Origin: Stenotrophomonas sp. ASS1
Lineage (GTDB): Bacteria > Pseudomonadota > Gammaproteobacteria > Xanthomonadales > Xanthomonadaceae
Assembly: GCF_004346925.1 (NCBI RefSeq)
Contig: NZ_CP031167.1
Coordinates: 3,864,001-3,928,000 of the forward strand
DNA length: 64,000 nt
Direction of reading: 5' to 3'
Both the position numbers and the translations under genes were made by a program. Shown here one piece after another: positions 37,177 to 46,500 of the stretch. Each line of letters opens with the position of its first letter. Within the stretch, counting starts at the first letter, position 1. Under the pieces are notes generated by a model. That model had not been told where the DNA came from. It ran no database searches and worked only from the letters and a program-made list of their open reading frames with translations.

Positions 37177-38024
37177 GCGATCCACTCCCCTTCGAAGACG
37201 AATGCAGTCGGGCCGGCCATCACCACCGGCTGGCCATCGCCCGGCCACTGGATGCGCAGGTCACCCCCGGGCAGGCTGATGCGCGCGTCGCGCTGCAGGC
37301 GGCCACGCTGCATCAGGGTCACCGCCGCGGCACAGGCACCACTGCCACAGGCCAGGGTTTCACCGACGCCGCGCTCGAACACGCGCAGGCGTGCATGCGC
37401 CGGGCTCATCACCTGGGCAAAACCCACATTCACCGAGCGCGGGAACGAGGCATGCTGCTGCAGCAGCGAACCGACGCGCTCGACGGGTGCTGCATCGATC
37501 AGGCCCACTTCGATCACCGCATGCGGATTGCCCATCGACACCGCGGCGAAGCGTACGCTCTCGCCCTGCAGCGGCAGCAGGTACTCCTCGCGTGCGTGGG
37601 CGAAGCCCACCAGCGGCACGTTGACCGGCTCAAACGCAGGCACGCCCATCGTCACCGCAAACTGCCCCTCGCCCAGTACCTTCACTTCGTGGCTGGCCAG
37701 CGGGCTGTCGATGACGAATGCATCGCCCTGCGCGCTGCCCTCGCGCACCAGCCAGGCCGCGATGCAGCGCGCGCCATTGCCGCACTGCTCGGAATTGGAA
37801 CCGTCGGCATTCCAGATGCGGTACGAGGCCACCGAGCCTTCCGCACGTGGCGCCTCGATGGTCAGTATCTGATCGCAGCCGACGCCGGTGTGGCGGTCGG
37901 CCAGGCGCGCGGCCAGTTCAGGCGTGGGCGGCGCGCTGCCGTCACGCAGGTCGATCACTACGAAATCATTGCCCGCGCCATGCATCTTGCTGAAGCGCAG
38001 CGCCTTGGAACCGGCCTTACTCAT
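37173..38024 (-). CDS. dapF: Diaminopimelate epimerase
   Basis: Converts LL- to meso-diaminopimelate for lysine and peptidoglycan. It has 283 residues from the ATG at 38024. The two acid/base cysteines are C81 (EQCGNGARC) and C226 ([10 protein letters not shown]). [10 protein letters not shown] and SMGNPHAV are family motifs. It overlaps lptM upstream by 8 nt and DUF484 downstream by 4 nt. Confidence 0.97.
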   Translation of the reverse strand: MSKAGSKALRFSKMHGAGNDFVVIDLRDGSAPPTPELAARLADRHTGVGCDQILTIEAPRAEGSVASYRIWNADGSNSEQCGNGARCIAAWLVREGSAQGDAFVIDSPLASHEVKVLGEGQFAVTMGVPAFEPVNVPLVGFAHAREEYLLPLQGESVRFAAVSMGNPHAVIEVGLIDAAPVERVGSLLQQHASFPRSVNVGFAQVMSPAHARLRVFERGVGETLACGSGACAAAVTLMQRGRLQRDARISLPGGDLRIQWPGDGQPVVMAGPTAFVFEGEWIA

Positions 38025-38289
38025 TCCCGCCGCCCACCTTCTTCGCAGGCGCAGGCGCCGGTTGCGTGGTCGGTGCAGCCGGCTCCACGGTCGTGGCCGG
38101 GGTGCCGCTGCCTTCGGTCTGCGCCGGGGTCGCTTCGGTAGCGGGCTCGGCAACAGGTTCGACGGTTTCTTCCACCGGCACCGGCTTCTGCGGCAGTACC
38201 AGCGGGCCCTTGTTGCCGCAGGCGGCGAGGAACAGCAGCGAAGCCGCTGCCAGCGGAATCAGGATGGCGTTTCGATGGGGGATCTTCAT
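38017..38289 (-). CDS. lptM: LptM/YifL-type small lipoprotein
   Basis: A 90-residue lipoprotein with lipobox LAAC (Cys24) followed by the conserved GNKGPLVLP. In E. coli LptM helps mature the LptDE LPS translocon. The Pro/Thr/Ala tail is longer than the E. coli protein and of low complexity. Position just before dapF matches the E. coli yifL-dapF order. Confidence 0.88.
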   Translation of the reverse strand: MKIPHRNAILIPLAAASLLFLAACGNKGPLVLPQKPVPVEETVEPVAEPATEATPAQTEGSGTPATTVEPAAPTTQPAPAPAKKVGGGNE

Positions 38290-38339
38290 GCCCCGAGTAT
38301 AGCCATTGGCGGCTGAGCGGTTGGTGCAGGGAACCGGGG

Positions 38340-38362
38340 TGCCGGCCAGCGGCCGGCACTAC
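38340..38362 (-). repeat. SMAG repeat supplying a stop codon
   Basis: One minus copy (TGCCGGCC-agc-GGCCGGCA, then CTAC). Its GTAG terminus contains the TAG stop of the DUF454 gene (38359-38361). Confidence 0.92.
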
Positions 38363-38784
38363 CGCTCCGGTGGCGGCAGCGGCCGGGTCCACAGCCAGAT
38401 CGCCACCACGGTCATGCTGCCGATCGAGAACCACTTCACCCAGGCGATCGGCACGCACCACAGCATGATGCCGGCGCACACTGCCATGGTGATCGTGGCC
38501 ATCCACTTGCCGTAGCGGCTGACCGCCCCGTGTGCCTGCCAGTTGGCAATGGCCGGGCCGAAGCGCGGGTGCTGCAGCAGCCAGTTGTGCAGGCGCTCGG
38601 AACCACGCGAGGCAGCCCAGGCCGAGATCAGGATGAATACGGTGGTGGGAAGGCCCGGCACGAAGATGCCGACGATACCGGTGCCCAGGCTGACGTAGGC
38701 CAGCAGCCACCACGCCCAGCGGAAACGCACCACGCGCGGTGGCGTGGCAGCATCGCGGGATGCGGAGGGGTCGGGCTGGCTCAT
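38359..38784 (-). CDS. YbaN/DUF454 inner-membrane protein
   Basis: A 141-residue protein of the DUF454/YbaN family with three to four helices. The conserved start (WWLLAYVSLGTGIVGIFVPGLPTTVFILISAWAASRGS) is plain. The role is unknown. The reading frame ends PLPPPER at a TAG lying inside a SMAG repeat, so the repeat may have replaced the original end. Start ATG 38784. Confidence 0.88.
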   Translation of the reverse strand: MSQPDPSASRDAATPPRVVRFRWAWWLLAYVSLGTGIVGIFVPGLPTTVFILISAWAASRGSERLHNWLLQHPRFGPAIANWQAHGAVSRYGKWMATITMAVCAGIMLWCVPIAWVKWFSIGSMTVVAIWLWTRPLPPPER

Positions 38785-38838
38785 GGCCGCAAGGATACCG
38801 GTTCGGGATGCCAGGCAACGCCCGGCACCCCTGCACCA

Positions 38839-40950
38839 TTACGGCTGGGCGATGCCCAGCTGCTGCAGCACGAACGCGTACGACTCGGACAGTTCACGGT
38901 AGCGCTGGAAGCGCCCCGACTTGCCGCCGTGGCCGGCTTCCATGTTGGTGCGGAACAGGATCGGGTAATGGCCGGTGTTGTCGTCACGCAGCTTGGCCAC
39001 CCACTTGGCCGGCTCCCAGTACTGCACCTGCGAATCCCACAGACCGGTGCCCACGAACAGCGCCGGGTACGCCTGCTGCTTCACGTTGTCGTAGGGCGAG
39101 TAGGACAGCATGTAGTCGTAATACTGCTTCTGCTCGGGGTTGCCCCACTCGTCGTATTCGTTGGTGGTCAGCGGAATGGTCGGGTCGAGCATGGTGGTGA
39201 CCACGTCGACAAACGGTACCTGCGCCACCATCACCCGGTAGTCCTGCGGCGCCTGGTTGGCCACGGCGCCCATCAGCAGGCCACCGGCGCTGCCGCCGGA
39301 CGCGGCGACGCGATCCTTCGCCGCCCAGCCCTGTGCGACCAGGCCGCGGGTGACGTCGATGAAGTCGTTGAAGGTGTTCTGCTTGTGCAGCAGTTTGCCG
39401 TTCTCGTACCAGTCGCGGCCCATCTCCTGGCCGCCACGGATATGGGCGATGGCATACACCACGCCACGATCGAGCAGGCTCACCGCGGTCTGGTTGAAGT
39501 ACGGATCCATCGACATGCCGTAGCTGCCATAGGCGTACTGGAACAGCGCGCCCTTGCCGTCCTTCTGGTAGCCCTTGCGGTAGACCAGCGACACCGGCAC
39601 CTTCACGCCATCGCGTGCGGTGATCCAGACACGATCGGTTTCGTACTTCGACGCGTCATAGCCGATCACCGGCTGCACCTTCAGCTGGCGACGCTCGCCG
39701 GTGGCGGTGTTCAGCTCGAACACGGTGGTGGGGGTGGTCATCGAGGTGTAGACGTAGCGCAGCCACGGCGTATCGGCCTCGGTGTTGTCGCCCAAGCCCA
39801 TCGAGTACGCCGGCTCATCGGCCTTCACGTAGTCGCTGCGGCCATCCTTGAACAGCAGGCGGATGCGTTCCAGGCCCTCGGAACGTTCGGCGATGGCGGT
39901 GTACGCATCGAACAGCTCGAAGCCTTCGATGAACACCGCATCGTCATGCGCGATCCAGTCCTTCCACTGTGCGCGCGAGGTCGCATCGGTCGGTGCGGTG
40001 ACCAGCTTGAAGTTCTTCGCACCGTCGTTGGTGCGGATCACCCAGCGGCCGTCGTAGTGGTCAGCGTCGTACTCCACATCGCGCTGGCGCGGCGCCAGTA
40101 CGGTGAACGTGGTCGGGTCGCTGGCCGGCGCATAGCGCTCTTCCGAGGACACAGTGCTGTGCACGCCGATGGTGATGAAGCGATCGTCGCGGGTGCGGCC
40201 GATGCCCATGTAGAAGCTGTCGTCCTTCTCTTCGTAGACGACGGTGTCGGCACTGGCCGGGGTGCCCAGCACGTGCTTCTTCACGCGTACGGTCAGCAGC
40301 GTTTCCGGATCGTTCTCGACATACAGCACGGTGCGGTTGTCGTCGGCCCAGACCAGGTCGCCGGAGCTGCCGGTGATCACATCGGGCAGCACCTTGCCGG
40401 TAGCCAGGTCCTTGAAGCGGATGGTGTACTGGCGGCGACCGACATCGTCATCGGCCCAGGCCAGCAGCTGGTTGTCCTGGCTGACTTCCATCGAGCCGAC
40501 GCTGAAGTAGCCCTTGCCGGCGGCCATCGTGTTGACGTCCAGCAGGATTTCCTCGGCGGCATCCATGCCGCCCTTGCGGCGTGCGTGGATCGGGTAGTCC
40601 TGGCCGGTCTCGAAGCGGCTGTAGTACCAGTAGCCGCGCTCGCGCGCCGGCACACTGGAATCGTCCTGCTTGATGCGGCCGACGATGTCCTTGTACAGGG
40701 TGTCTTCCAGCGGCTTCAGCGGCGCCAGCAACTGGTCGGCGTAGGCATTCTCGGCCTGCAGGTAGGCCAGCATGTCCTTGTTCTCGCGCTTGTCGTCGCG
40801 CAGCCAGTAATAGTCGTCGTTGCGGGTCGCGCCGAACGGCGCCTTGACCACATGCGGATGCTTGGCGGCATCCGGCGGAACGGGCGGCGTGGCGGCGGTG
40901 GCAGTGGTGGTCATCAGGCTCGCAAGCAACAGGCAGAGGGTGGATTTCAT
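38839..40950 (-). CDS. Secreted S9 prolyl oligopeptidase / oligopeptidase B-like
   Basis: Serine oligopeptidase with a seven-bladed propeller and an alpha/beta hydrolase domain. It has 703 residues from the ATG at 40950, which opens a signal peptide (MKSTLCLLLASLMTTTATAA); the open frame to 41025 is not needed. The nucleophile is S554 in GGSAGG; the catalytic His is likely in MEAGHGGKSGR. The sequence (AYGSYGMSMDPYFN, GGQEMGRDWYENGKL) fits oligopeptidase B better than prolyl endopeptidase. Predicted periplasmic. Confidence 0.92.
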   Translation of the reverse strand: MKSTLCLLLASLMTTTATAATPPVPPDAAKHPHVVKAPFGATRNDDYYWLRDDKRENKDMLAYLQAENAYADQLLAPLKPLEDTLYKDIVGRIKQDDSSVPARERGYWYYSRFETGQDYPIHARRKGGMDAAEEILLDVNTMAAGKGYFSVGSMEVSQDNQLLAWADDDVGRRQYTIRFKDLATGKVLPDVITGSSGDLVWADDNRTVLYVENDPETLLTVRVKKHVLGTPASADTVVYEEKDDSFYMGIGRTRDDRFITIGVHSTVSSEERYAPASDPTTFTVLAPRQRDVEYDADHYDGRWVIRTNDGAKNFKLVTAPTDATSRAQWKDWIAHDDAVFIEGFELFDAYTAIAERSEGLERIRLLFKDGRSDYVKADEPAYSMGLGDNTEADTPWLRYVYTSMTTPTTVFELNTATGERRQLKVQPVIGYDASKYETDRVWITARDGVKVPVSLVYRKGYQKDGKGALFQYAYGSYGMSMDPYFNQTAVSLLDRGVVYAIAHIRGGQEMGRDWYENGKLLHKQNTFNDFIDVTRGLVAQGWAAKDRVAASGGSAGGLLMGAVANQAPQDYRVMVAQVPFVDVVTTMLDPTIPLTTNEYDEWGNPEQKQYYDYMLSYSPYDNVKQQAYPALFVGTGLWDSQVQYWEPAKWVAKLRDDNTGHYPILFRTNMEAGHGGKSGRFQRYRELSESYAFVLQQLGIAQP

Positions 40951-41043
40951 GAGATAAGGCTCCTTGAGCCGCAATGCAATGGCGTCCTTGTGCTCGAGTC
41001 TGGGTTGCAGGAGGGTTGCGGGCAACCCTGCGGATCGTCATGG

Positions 41044-41116
41044 GTCGTGCTGGCCGCTGGCCGGCAACCTCGGGATAAACAGAGGCGGGGGGTTGCCGGC
41101 CAGCGGCCGGCACGAC
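41044..41116. repeat. Degenerate SMAG pair in the aminotransferase leader
   Basis: A facing pair with GTCG in place of GTAG at one end and CGAC at the other. The stems TGGCCGCTGGCCGGCA and TGCCGGCCAGCGGCCGGCA remain. It ends 26 bp before the aminotransferase ATG. Confidence 0.8.
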
Positions 41117-41142
41117 CAGGACGCGCGGCGTACCATGGGCAC

Positions 41143-42330
41143 ATGAGTACCCTGCCCCACACGCCGGGCTACAGCCGGCGCAGCCATGAAATCGCTCCGT
41201 TCCACGTGATGTCCCTGCTGGCCCGCGCGCAGGCGCTGGAACAGGCGGGCCACGATGTGATCCACCTGGAAATCGGCGAACCGGACTTCACCACGGCCGA
41301 ACCGGTCGTGCGTGCCGGCCAGGCCGCATTGGCCGCCGGCCATACCCGCTACACCGCCGCACGTGGCCTGCCGGCCCTGCGCCAGGCGATCAGTGGCTTC
41401 TATCGCAGCCACTACGGGCTGGATATCGATCCCGAACGCATCCTGGTCACTCCCGGCGGCTCCGGTGCGCTGCTGCTGGCCAGCAGCCTGCTGGTCGATC
41501 CGGGCCGCCACTGGCTGCTGGCCGACCCCGGATATCCCTGCAACCGTCATTTCCTGCGCCTGGTGGAAGGCGGTGCGCAACTGGTGCCGGTCGGCCCGGA
41601 CACCGCCTACCAGCTCACGCCGTCGCTGGTGGAACAGCACTGGAATGCCGACAGCGTCGGCGCACTGGTGGCCTCCCCCGCCAATCCGACCGGCACCGTG
41701 CTGTCCTCCGACGAACTGGCGGCACTGTCGCAGGTCCTGCACGCGCGTGGCGGCCATCTGGTGGTGGACGAGATCTACCACGGCCTGACCTACGGCCTGG
41801 ATGCACCCAGCGTGCTGCAGGTGGACGACAGCGCGTTCGTGCTGAACAGCTTCTCCAAGTATTTCGGCATGACCGGCTGGCGGCTGGGTTGGCTGGTGGC
41901 GCCGCCGGCGGCGGTGCCGGACCTGGAGAAGCTGGCACAGAACCTGTACATCAGCGCGTCGAGCATCGCCCAGCATGCCGCACTCGCCTGCTTCAGCGAG
42001 GAATCGATGGCGATCTTCGAACAGCGCCGCGAGGCGTTCCGCCAGCGTCGCGACTATCTGCTGCCGGCGCTGCGCGAGCTGGGTTTCCGCATCGAAGTGG
42101 AACCGCAGGGTGCGTTCTACCTGTACGCCGACGTCAGCGCGTTCACCGATGACGCGCAGGCGTTCTGCGCGCACTTCCTGGAAACCGAACACGTGGCGTT
42201 CACCCCGGGCCTGGATTTCGGTTTCCATCGCGCCAATCAGCATGTGCGCCTGGCCTATACCCAGGAAGTGCCGCGGCTGCAGGAGGCGGTGGCGCGGATT
42301 GCACGCGGGTTGAAGAGCTGGGGCGCCTGA
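41143..42330 (+). CDS. Class I/II pyridoxal-phosphate aminotransferase
   Basis: Fold-type I aminotransferase of 395 residues. The Schiff-base lysine is K239 in SFSKYFGMTGWRLGW; NPTG (181-184) and the final arginine region VRLAYTQ are as expected for the aspartate aminotransferase superfamily. The amino-acid substrate is not clear. The frame is open far upstream, but MSTLPHTPGYSRR at 41143 is the first start with a conserved N-terminus; an ATG at 41135 is in another frame. Confidence 0.9.
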   Translation: MSTLPHTPGYSRRSHEIAPFHVMSLLARAQALEQAGHDVIHLEIGEPDFTTAEPVVRAGQAALAAGHTRYTAARGLPALRQAISGFYRSHYGLDIDPERILVTPGGSGALLLASSLLVDPGRHWLLADPGYPCNRHFLRLVEGGAQLVPVGPDTAYQLTPSLVEQHWNADSVGALVASPANPTGTVLSSDELAALSQVLHARGGHLVVDEIYHGLTYGLDAPSVLQVDDSAFVLNSFSKYFGMTGWRLGWLVAPPAAVPDLEKLAQNLYISASSIAQHAALACFSEESMAIFEQRREAFRQRRDYLLPALRELGFRIEVEPQGAFYLYADVSAFTDDAQAFCAHFLETEHVAFTPGLDFGFHRANQHVRLAYTQEVPRLQEAVARIARGLKSWGA

Positions 42331-42348
42331 TCGATCTGCGCGAACGGC

Positions 42349-42416
42349 ATCCACGCATGGCGTGGATCTACTGACCCAGCGCACGATACGTAGGTAGATC
42401 CACGCCATGCGTGGAT
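42349..42416. repeat. SMAG pair of the ATCCACGC subtype
   Basis: Minus 42349-42371 and plus 42394-42416 (GTAGATCCACGCCATGCGTG...), back to back with 22 bp between, in the convergent gap of the aminotransferase and S9 peptidase genes. Confidence 0.92.
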
Positions 42417-42430
42417 ACGTGAACCCAACG

Positions 42431-42457
42431 AAAAACGCCGCCCTGGGGCGGCGTTTT
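42431..42457. terminator. Bidirectional intrinsic terminator
   Basis: AAAACGCCGCC-ctgg-GGCGGCGTTTT in the convergent gap, 10 bp from the S9 peptidase stop. Runs of A and T on both sides fit termination in both directions. Confidence 0.9.
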
Positions 42458-42466
42458 CCGTTCTGC

Positions 42467-44563
42467 TTACTTGCCGCCCAACCGCTCCCACAGGAAGCTG
42501 TAGGCCAGTGCGGACATGTGTGCGGCCTGCGCGTTGTTGGCTGCGCCGCCGTGGCCACCTTCGATGTTCTCGTAGTAGGTCACGTCCTTGCCGGCGTCGA
42601 TCATCTTCGCCGCCATCTTGCGGGCATGGCCCGGGTGCACGCGGTCATCGCGGGTGGAGGTAGTGAACAGCACCGGCGGGTAGTTCTTCTTCTCGTTGAA
42701 CAGATGGTACGGCGAGAAGGTCTTGATGAACTCCCAGTCGCTGGTGTCCGGGTTGCCGTATTCGGCCATCCACGAGGCACCGGCCAACAGGTGGCTGTAG
42801 CGCTTCATGTCCAGCAGCGGCACCTGCACCACCACTGCACCGAACAGTTCCGGGTACTGGGTCAGCATGTTGCCGGTCAGCAGGCCACCGTTGCTGCCAC
42901 CCTGCACGCCCAGGTGCTTGGCGCTGGTGATCTTGCGCTTGACCAGATCGCGCGCCACCGCAGCCATGTCTTCATAGGCCTTGTGACGGTTCTGCTTCAG
43001 CGCTGCCTGGTGCCAGCGCGGGCCGTACTCGCCACCACCACGGATGTTGGCGACCACGTACACACCGCCCTTCTCCAGCCAGGCGCGGCCCATGCCACCG
43101 GAGTAATTCGGGGTCAGCGAGATCTCGAAGCCACCATAGCCGTACAGCAGGGTCGGGTTGGAGCCGTCCAGCTTCATCGCCTTGTCGTGCACCACGAAGT
43201 ACGGCACGCGGGTGCCGTCCTTGCTGGTGGCGAAGTGCTGCTCGATCACCTTGCCCTTGGCATCGAAGAAGGCCGGCATGGTCTTCAACGTTTCCGGCGC
43301 CTGGCCGATCTCGGCCAGAGCCAGCGTGGTCGGGGTCAGGTAGTCGGTGGCGGTCAGCCACACCGCATCGCTGTCGTTGCTGTCCACTGCGCCCACGGCC
43401 AGCGTGCCAAAGGCCGGCGCGCCGACGAAGCGGCTGGTCTGCCAGCCATCGGCGCCCGGGGTCAGCACCGACAGGCGGTTCTTGACGTCATCCAGCACGT
43501 TCAGCACCAGGTGGCTCTTGGTCCAGGTGGCGCCGGCCAGCGAGGTGGTCGCGGTCGGGGTGAACAGCACCTCGAAGTCGCGCTTACCGGCCAGGAAGTC
43601 GTCCAGCTTCGTCGCCAGCAGCGAACCGGACGCGTAGGTCTTGCCGCCCACGGTCCACGGATCGCGCAGTTCCAGGGTCAGCCACTGCTTGTGCAGGCCC
43701 TTCTCGGCCGAGTTCGGCGCGTCGATCTTGGTCAGCGTGCCGTCGTCGCCACGCAGGTAGAGCTCGTTGTTGTAGAACGCCAGCGTGCGGCTGACCAGGT
43801 TGCGCTCGAAGCCCGGGGTGTCATCGTGCATCGCCGCGATGTACATGTCTTCCGGCTTGCCTTCGTACACCACGGTGGCCGAGGTCATCGGCGTGCCGCG
43901 CTTCCACAGCTTGGCCACGCGCGGGTAGCCGGAGGTGGTCATCGAGCCCGCACCGAAGTCGGTGTAGACGAACACGGTGTCGCGGTCGACCCAGTTAAGG
44001 CCGCCCTTGGACTCGGGACGGAAGAAGCCGTCCTTGATCCAGGTCTTGTTGGCCAGGTCGAACTCACGGGTGACGTCGGCGTCGGCGCCACCGCGCGACA
44101 GCGCGATCAGGCAGCGGCTGTAATCCGGGCGCAGGCAATCGGCGCCGTGCCAGACCCAGTTCTCACCCTCGGCCTTGTTCAGCGCATCCAGGTCGAGCAC
44201 GGTTTCCCACTGCGGCGAGGCCTTGCGGTACTCGGCGAGGGTGGTGCGCCGCCACAGGCCGCGCTCGTGCTGCTGGTCCTTCCAGAAGTTGTAGTAGTAG
44301 TCGCCGATCTTCTGCACGCCGGGGATCTTGGCATCGGAGTCGAGCACCTCGCGGATGCTGGTCTCCATCTGCTTGAAGGCCGGGGTCTGCGCCAGGCGCG
44401 CCTCGGACTTGGCGTTCTGTTCCTTGACCCAGGTCAGCGGCTTGTCGCCGGTGACGTCTTCGAGCCAGGCGTAGCGATCGGTGTCTTCAGCGGCCACGGC
44501 GGTCCCCACCGAGGCAGCGGTCATCATGCCGGCCAGCAGGCAGGCGGAAGCGAGTCGAGACAT
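42467..44563 (-). CDS. Secreted prolyl oligopeptidase (S9A)
   Basis: A 698-residue serine peptidase with a signal peptide (MSRLASACLLAGMMTAASVGTAVAA). The catalytic triad is S557 (GGSNGG), Asp in STRDDRVHPGHA and His in EGGHGGAANN. YGYGGFEISLTPNYSGG and GGGEYGPRWHQAALK are prolyl endopeptidase signatures. It is only distantly related to the other S9 enzyme at 38839-40950, so this is not a recent duplication. Confidence 0.94.
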   Translation of the reverse strand: MSRLASACLLAGMMTAASVGTAVAAEDTDRYAWLEDVTGDKPLTWVKEQNAKSEARLAQTPAFKQMETSIREVLDSDAKIPGVQKIGDYYYNFWKDQQHERGLWRRTTLAEYRKASPQWETVLDLDALNKAEGENWVWHGADCLRPDYSRCLIALSRGGADADVTREFDLANKTWIKDGFFRPESKGGLNWVDRDTVFVYTDFGAGSMTTSGYPRVAKLWKRGTPMTSATVVYEGKPEDMYIAAMHDDTPGFERNLVSRTLAFYNNELYLRGDDGTLTKIDAPNSAEKGLHKQWLTLELRDPWTVGGKTYASGSLLATKLDDFLAGKRDFEVLFTPTATTSLAGATWTKSHLVLNVLDDVKNRLSVLTPGADGWQTSRFVGAPAFGTLAVGAVDSNDSDAVWLTATDYLTPTTLALAEIGQAPETLKTMPAFFDAKGKVIEQHFATSKDGTRVPYFVVHDKAMKLDGSNPTLLYGYGGFEISLTPNYSGGMGRAWLEKGGVYVVANIRGGGEYGPRWHQAALKQNRHKAYEDMAAVARDLVKRKITSAKHLGVQGGSNGGLLTGNMLTQYPELFGAVVVQVPLLDMKRYSHLLAGASWMAEYGNPDTSDWEFIKTFSPYHLFNEKKNYPPVLFTTSTRDDRVHPGHARKMAAKMIDAGKDVTYYENIEGGHGGAANNAQAAHMSALAYSFLWERLGGK

Positions 44564-44632
44564 TGCAGCTCCAGGCAGTCATAAGCCGTGGAACGCTAGC
44601 ATGGATCGCCGCGGCCGCCCCCGTGTCGAAGG

Positions 44633-44959
44633 TCAGGCCGCGGCGGTGGAGCCGCGACGGCCTCGCGCCGCCCCGCCGCTACGGCGACGTGCCTGTCCAC
44701 CGGTACGACGCGCCAGCCGCAGCCACGACAGGCGCGGCAACGGAAAGCGCAGCAACGCCCACCAGGCCACCAGCGGCATGCCCACCAGCCACATGGGTAG
44801 CCAGCCCAGCCAGGCACTGCTGCCGCGCGCGGCCGGCCAGACCAGTACCAGCGCCATACCGGCCAGGGCCAGCTGCTGCACGCTGCGCAGCAGGCGCGGG
44901 TCGGCACGCTCGAGAATGACGCGTTCAGTTGCAGAGCGGCGGACGGAACGTGCGTTCAT
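44633..44959 (-). CDS. Small membrane protein (108 aa)
   Basis: ATG at 44959 preceded by GGAGAAG, a good ribosome site. Two hydrophobic segments (LALAGMALVLVWPA and WLGWLPMWLVGMPLVAWWALL) are followed by an Arg-rich tail. No known family recognised. Convergent-free: upstream it faces the lipocalin promoter region. Confidence 0.65.
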   Translation of the reverse strand: MNARSVRRSATERVILERADPRLLRSVQQLALAGMALVLVWPAARGSSAWLGWLPMWLVGMPLVAWWALLRFPLPRLSWLRLARRTGGQARRRSGGAARGRRGSTAAA

Positions 44960-45086
44960 GGGGCTTCTCCGGTGGACAATGCAACACAGCATGGGCAACC
45001 CCCTTCTCACAGGTTGCGACACCATTGACGGATCGCGTGCACACAGTCGACCATGCGCGTGCAAGCCCACTGGAGCCCGCTCCCGC

Positions 45087-45689
45087 ATGACTTCGATCCG
45101 CCCGCTCTGCGCCGCGCTGCTGGCCCTTTCCCTGGCCGGCCCCGCCGTGGCCGCCAGTGAGCCGCCGTCGCCCCGTACCAGCGCCTCTGGTGCGGCTGCC
45201 CTGGACGCACCGATCGACCTGAAGCGCTTCATGGGTACCTGGTACGTGATCGGCCGCGTACCGAACTTCATCGAACGTGGCCATGTCGCCAGCGTCAACG
45301 AGTACGAGTTGCGCGATGCGCACAAGGTCGGCATCACCTACCGCTACCGTGATGGCTTCGGCGAACCGCTGCAGGAAGTGCGTGCCCGCGCCAGCGTCGA
45401 CCCGGACAGTGGCAACCACGGCTGGCGCACCTGGTTCTACCGCGTCGTGCCTACCCATTCGCGGGTGCTGGAAGTGGCACCGGATTACTCGTGGGCACTG
45501 ATCGGTTACCCGGGCCGCGAGATGGCCTGGATCTTCTCGCGTACGCCGGACATGGACAAAGCCCTGTACAAGGAGCTGGCCGAGCGCCTGCGTGACGAGT
45601 ACGGCGTGAACACCGACAAGCTCAAGCGCGTGCCGCAGCACCCGGAGCAGGTCGGCAAGCTGGGCTACGAAGTACCGAACGTGCGTTGA
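45087..45689 (+). CDS. blc: Blc-like lipocalin
   Basis: Bacterial lipocalin of 200 residues with a cleaved signal peptide (...AGPAVAA). The lipocalin signature is FMGTWYVIGRVPNFIERG, and the other structural regions (YSWALIGYPGREMAWIFSRTP) are present. It lacks a lipobox, unlike E. coli Blc, so it should be soluble in the periplasm. ATG at 45087 chosen for the signal peptide. Followed by a SMAG pair. Confidence 0.9.
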   Translation: MTSIRPLCAALLALSLAGPAVAASEPPSPRTSASGAAALDAPIDLKRFMGTWYVIGRVPNFIERGHVASVNEYELRDAHKVGITYRYRDGFGEPLQEVRARASVDPDSGNHGWRTWFYRVVPTHSRVLEVAPDYSWALIGYPGREMAWIFSRTPDMDKALYKELAERLRDEYGVNTDKLKRVPQHPEQVGKLGYEVPNVR

Positions 45690-45702
45690 TTGCAGGTGGG
45701 AT

Positions 45703-45765
45703 TGCCGGCCAGCGGCCGGCACTACCGTTTCCAGGCAATGGGGTAGAGCCGGCCGCTGGCCGGCT
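45703..45765. repeat. SMAG pair between lipocalin and metI
   Basis: Minus 45703-45725 and plus 45743-45765 (GTAGAGCCGGCC...), in the convergent gap. Confidence 0.92.
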
Positions 45766-45810
45766 GCCGCGATGCACCGGGCGACGCCGGGGCAGCGCCC
45801 CGGCGCCTCG

Positions 45811-46500
45811 TCATTTGCGGCTGTAATGCGCGACCAGGCGGTCGCCGAGCATCTGCAGCAGCTGCACCAGAACCAACAGCAGGACCACGGTAACCAGGGC
45901 CACGTCGGTGTGCGAACGCTGGTAGCCATCGCGGAACGCCAGATCACCAAGGCCGCCGGAACCAATCGCACCGCCCATCGCGGTGAAGCCGATCAGCGCC
46001 ACGGTGGTGACCGTCGCACCGGCGATCAGGCCGGGGCGCGCCTCGGGCAGCAGCACGCGGGTGACCAGCTGCCAGGTGGTGGCACCCATCGACTGGGTCG
46101 CTTCGATCACGCCACGGTCCACTTCGCGCAGTGCGGTTTCGACCAGGCGCGCGTAGAACGGCGCGGCACCGATCACCAGCGGCACGATCGCACCGCGTAC
46201 CCCCAGCGACGTCCCCATCAGGAACAGGGTGACCGGGATCAGCACGATCATCAGGATGATGAAAGGCACCGAGCGCAACAGGTTCACCACCAGCGCCAGC
46301 ACGCCGTAGGCGAACGGACGGCGCTTCATCTGCGGCGCGCCGAACAGGTACAGCAGCACGCCCAGCGGCAGGCCGATGGCCAGGGTCAGCGGCAGCGAAC
46401 CGAGCAGCATCAGCAGAGTGTCGATGGTGGCCTGGCCGATGTCGGCCCACTTGCCCGCATCCAGGTGGCGGAAGAATCCGCCGGCAGTGGCGATGATCAT
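45811..46500 (-). CDS. metI: Methionine ABC transporter permease MetI
   Basis: Inner-membrane permease of 229 residues with five to six helices and the MetI EAA loop ([31 protein letters not shown]). It overlaps metN by 4 nt. No metQ follows; the next feature is a SMAG pair and then an opposite-strand gene. Confidence 0.96.
   Translation of the reverse strand: MIIATAGGFFRHLDAGKWADIGQATIDTLLMLLGSLPLTLAIGLPLGVLLYLFGAPQMKRRPFAYGVLALVVNLLRSVPFIILMIVLIPVTLFLMGTSLGVRGAIVPLVIGAAPFYARLVETALREVDRGVIEATQSMGATTWQLVTRVLLPEARPGLIAGATVTTVALIGFTAMGGAIGSGGLGDLAFRDGYQRSHTDVALVTVVLLLVLVQLLQMLGDRLVAHYSRK

Noticed and set aside
38530..41142. Long upstream extension of the aminotransferase frame
   Set aside because: The frame is open through the opposite S9 peptidase gene, but only the part from the ATG at 41143 resembles a protein family.
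38839..44563. Recent duplication of the two S9 peptidase genes
   Set aside because: The two proteins share only family motifs and differ in length, signal peptide and active-site context, so they are distant members, not a fresh duplication.
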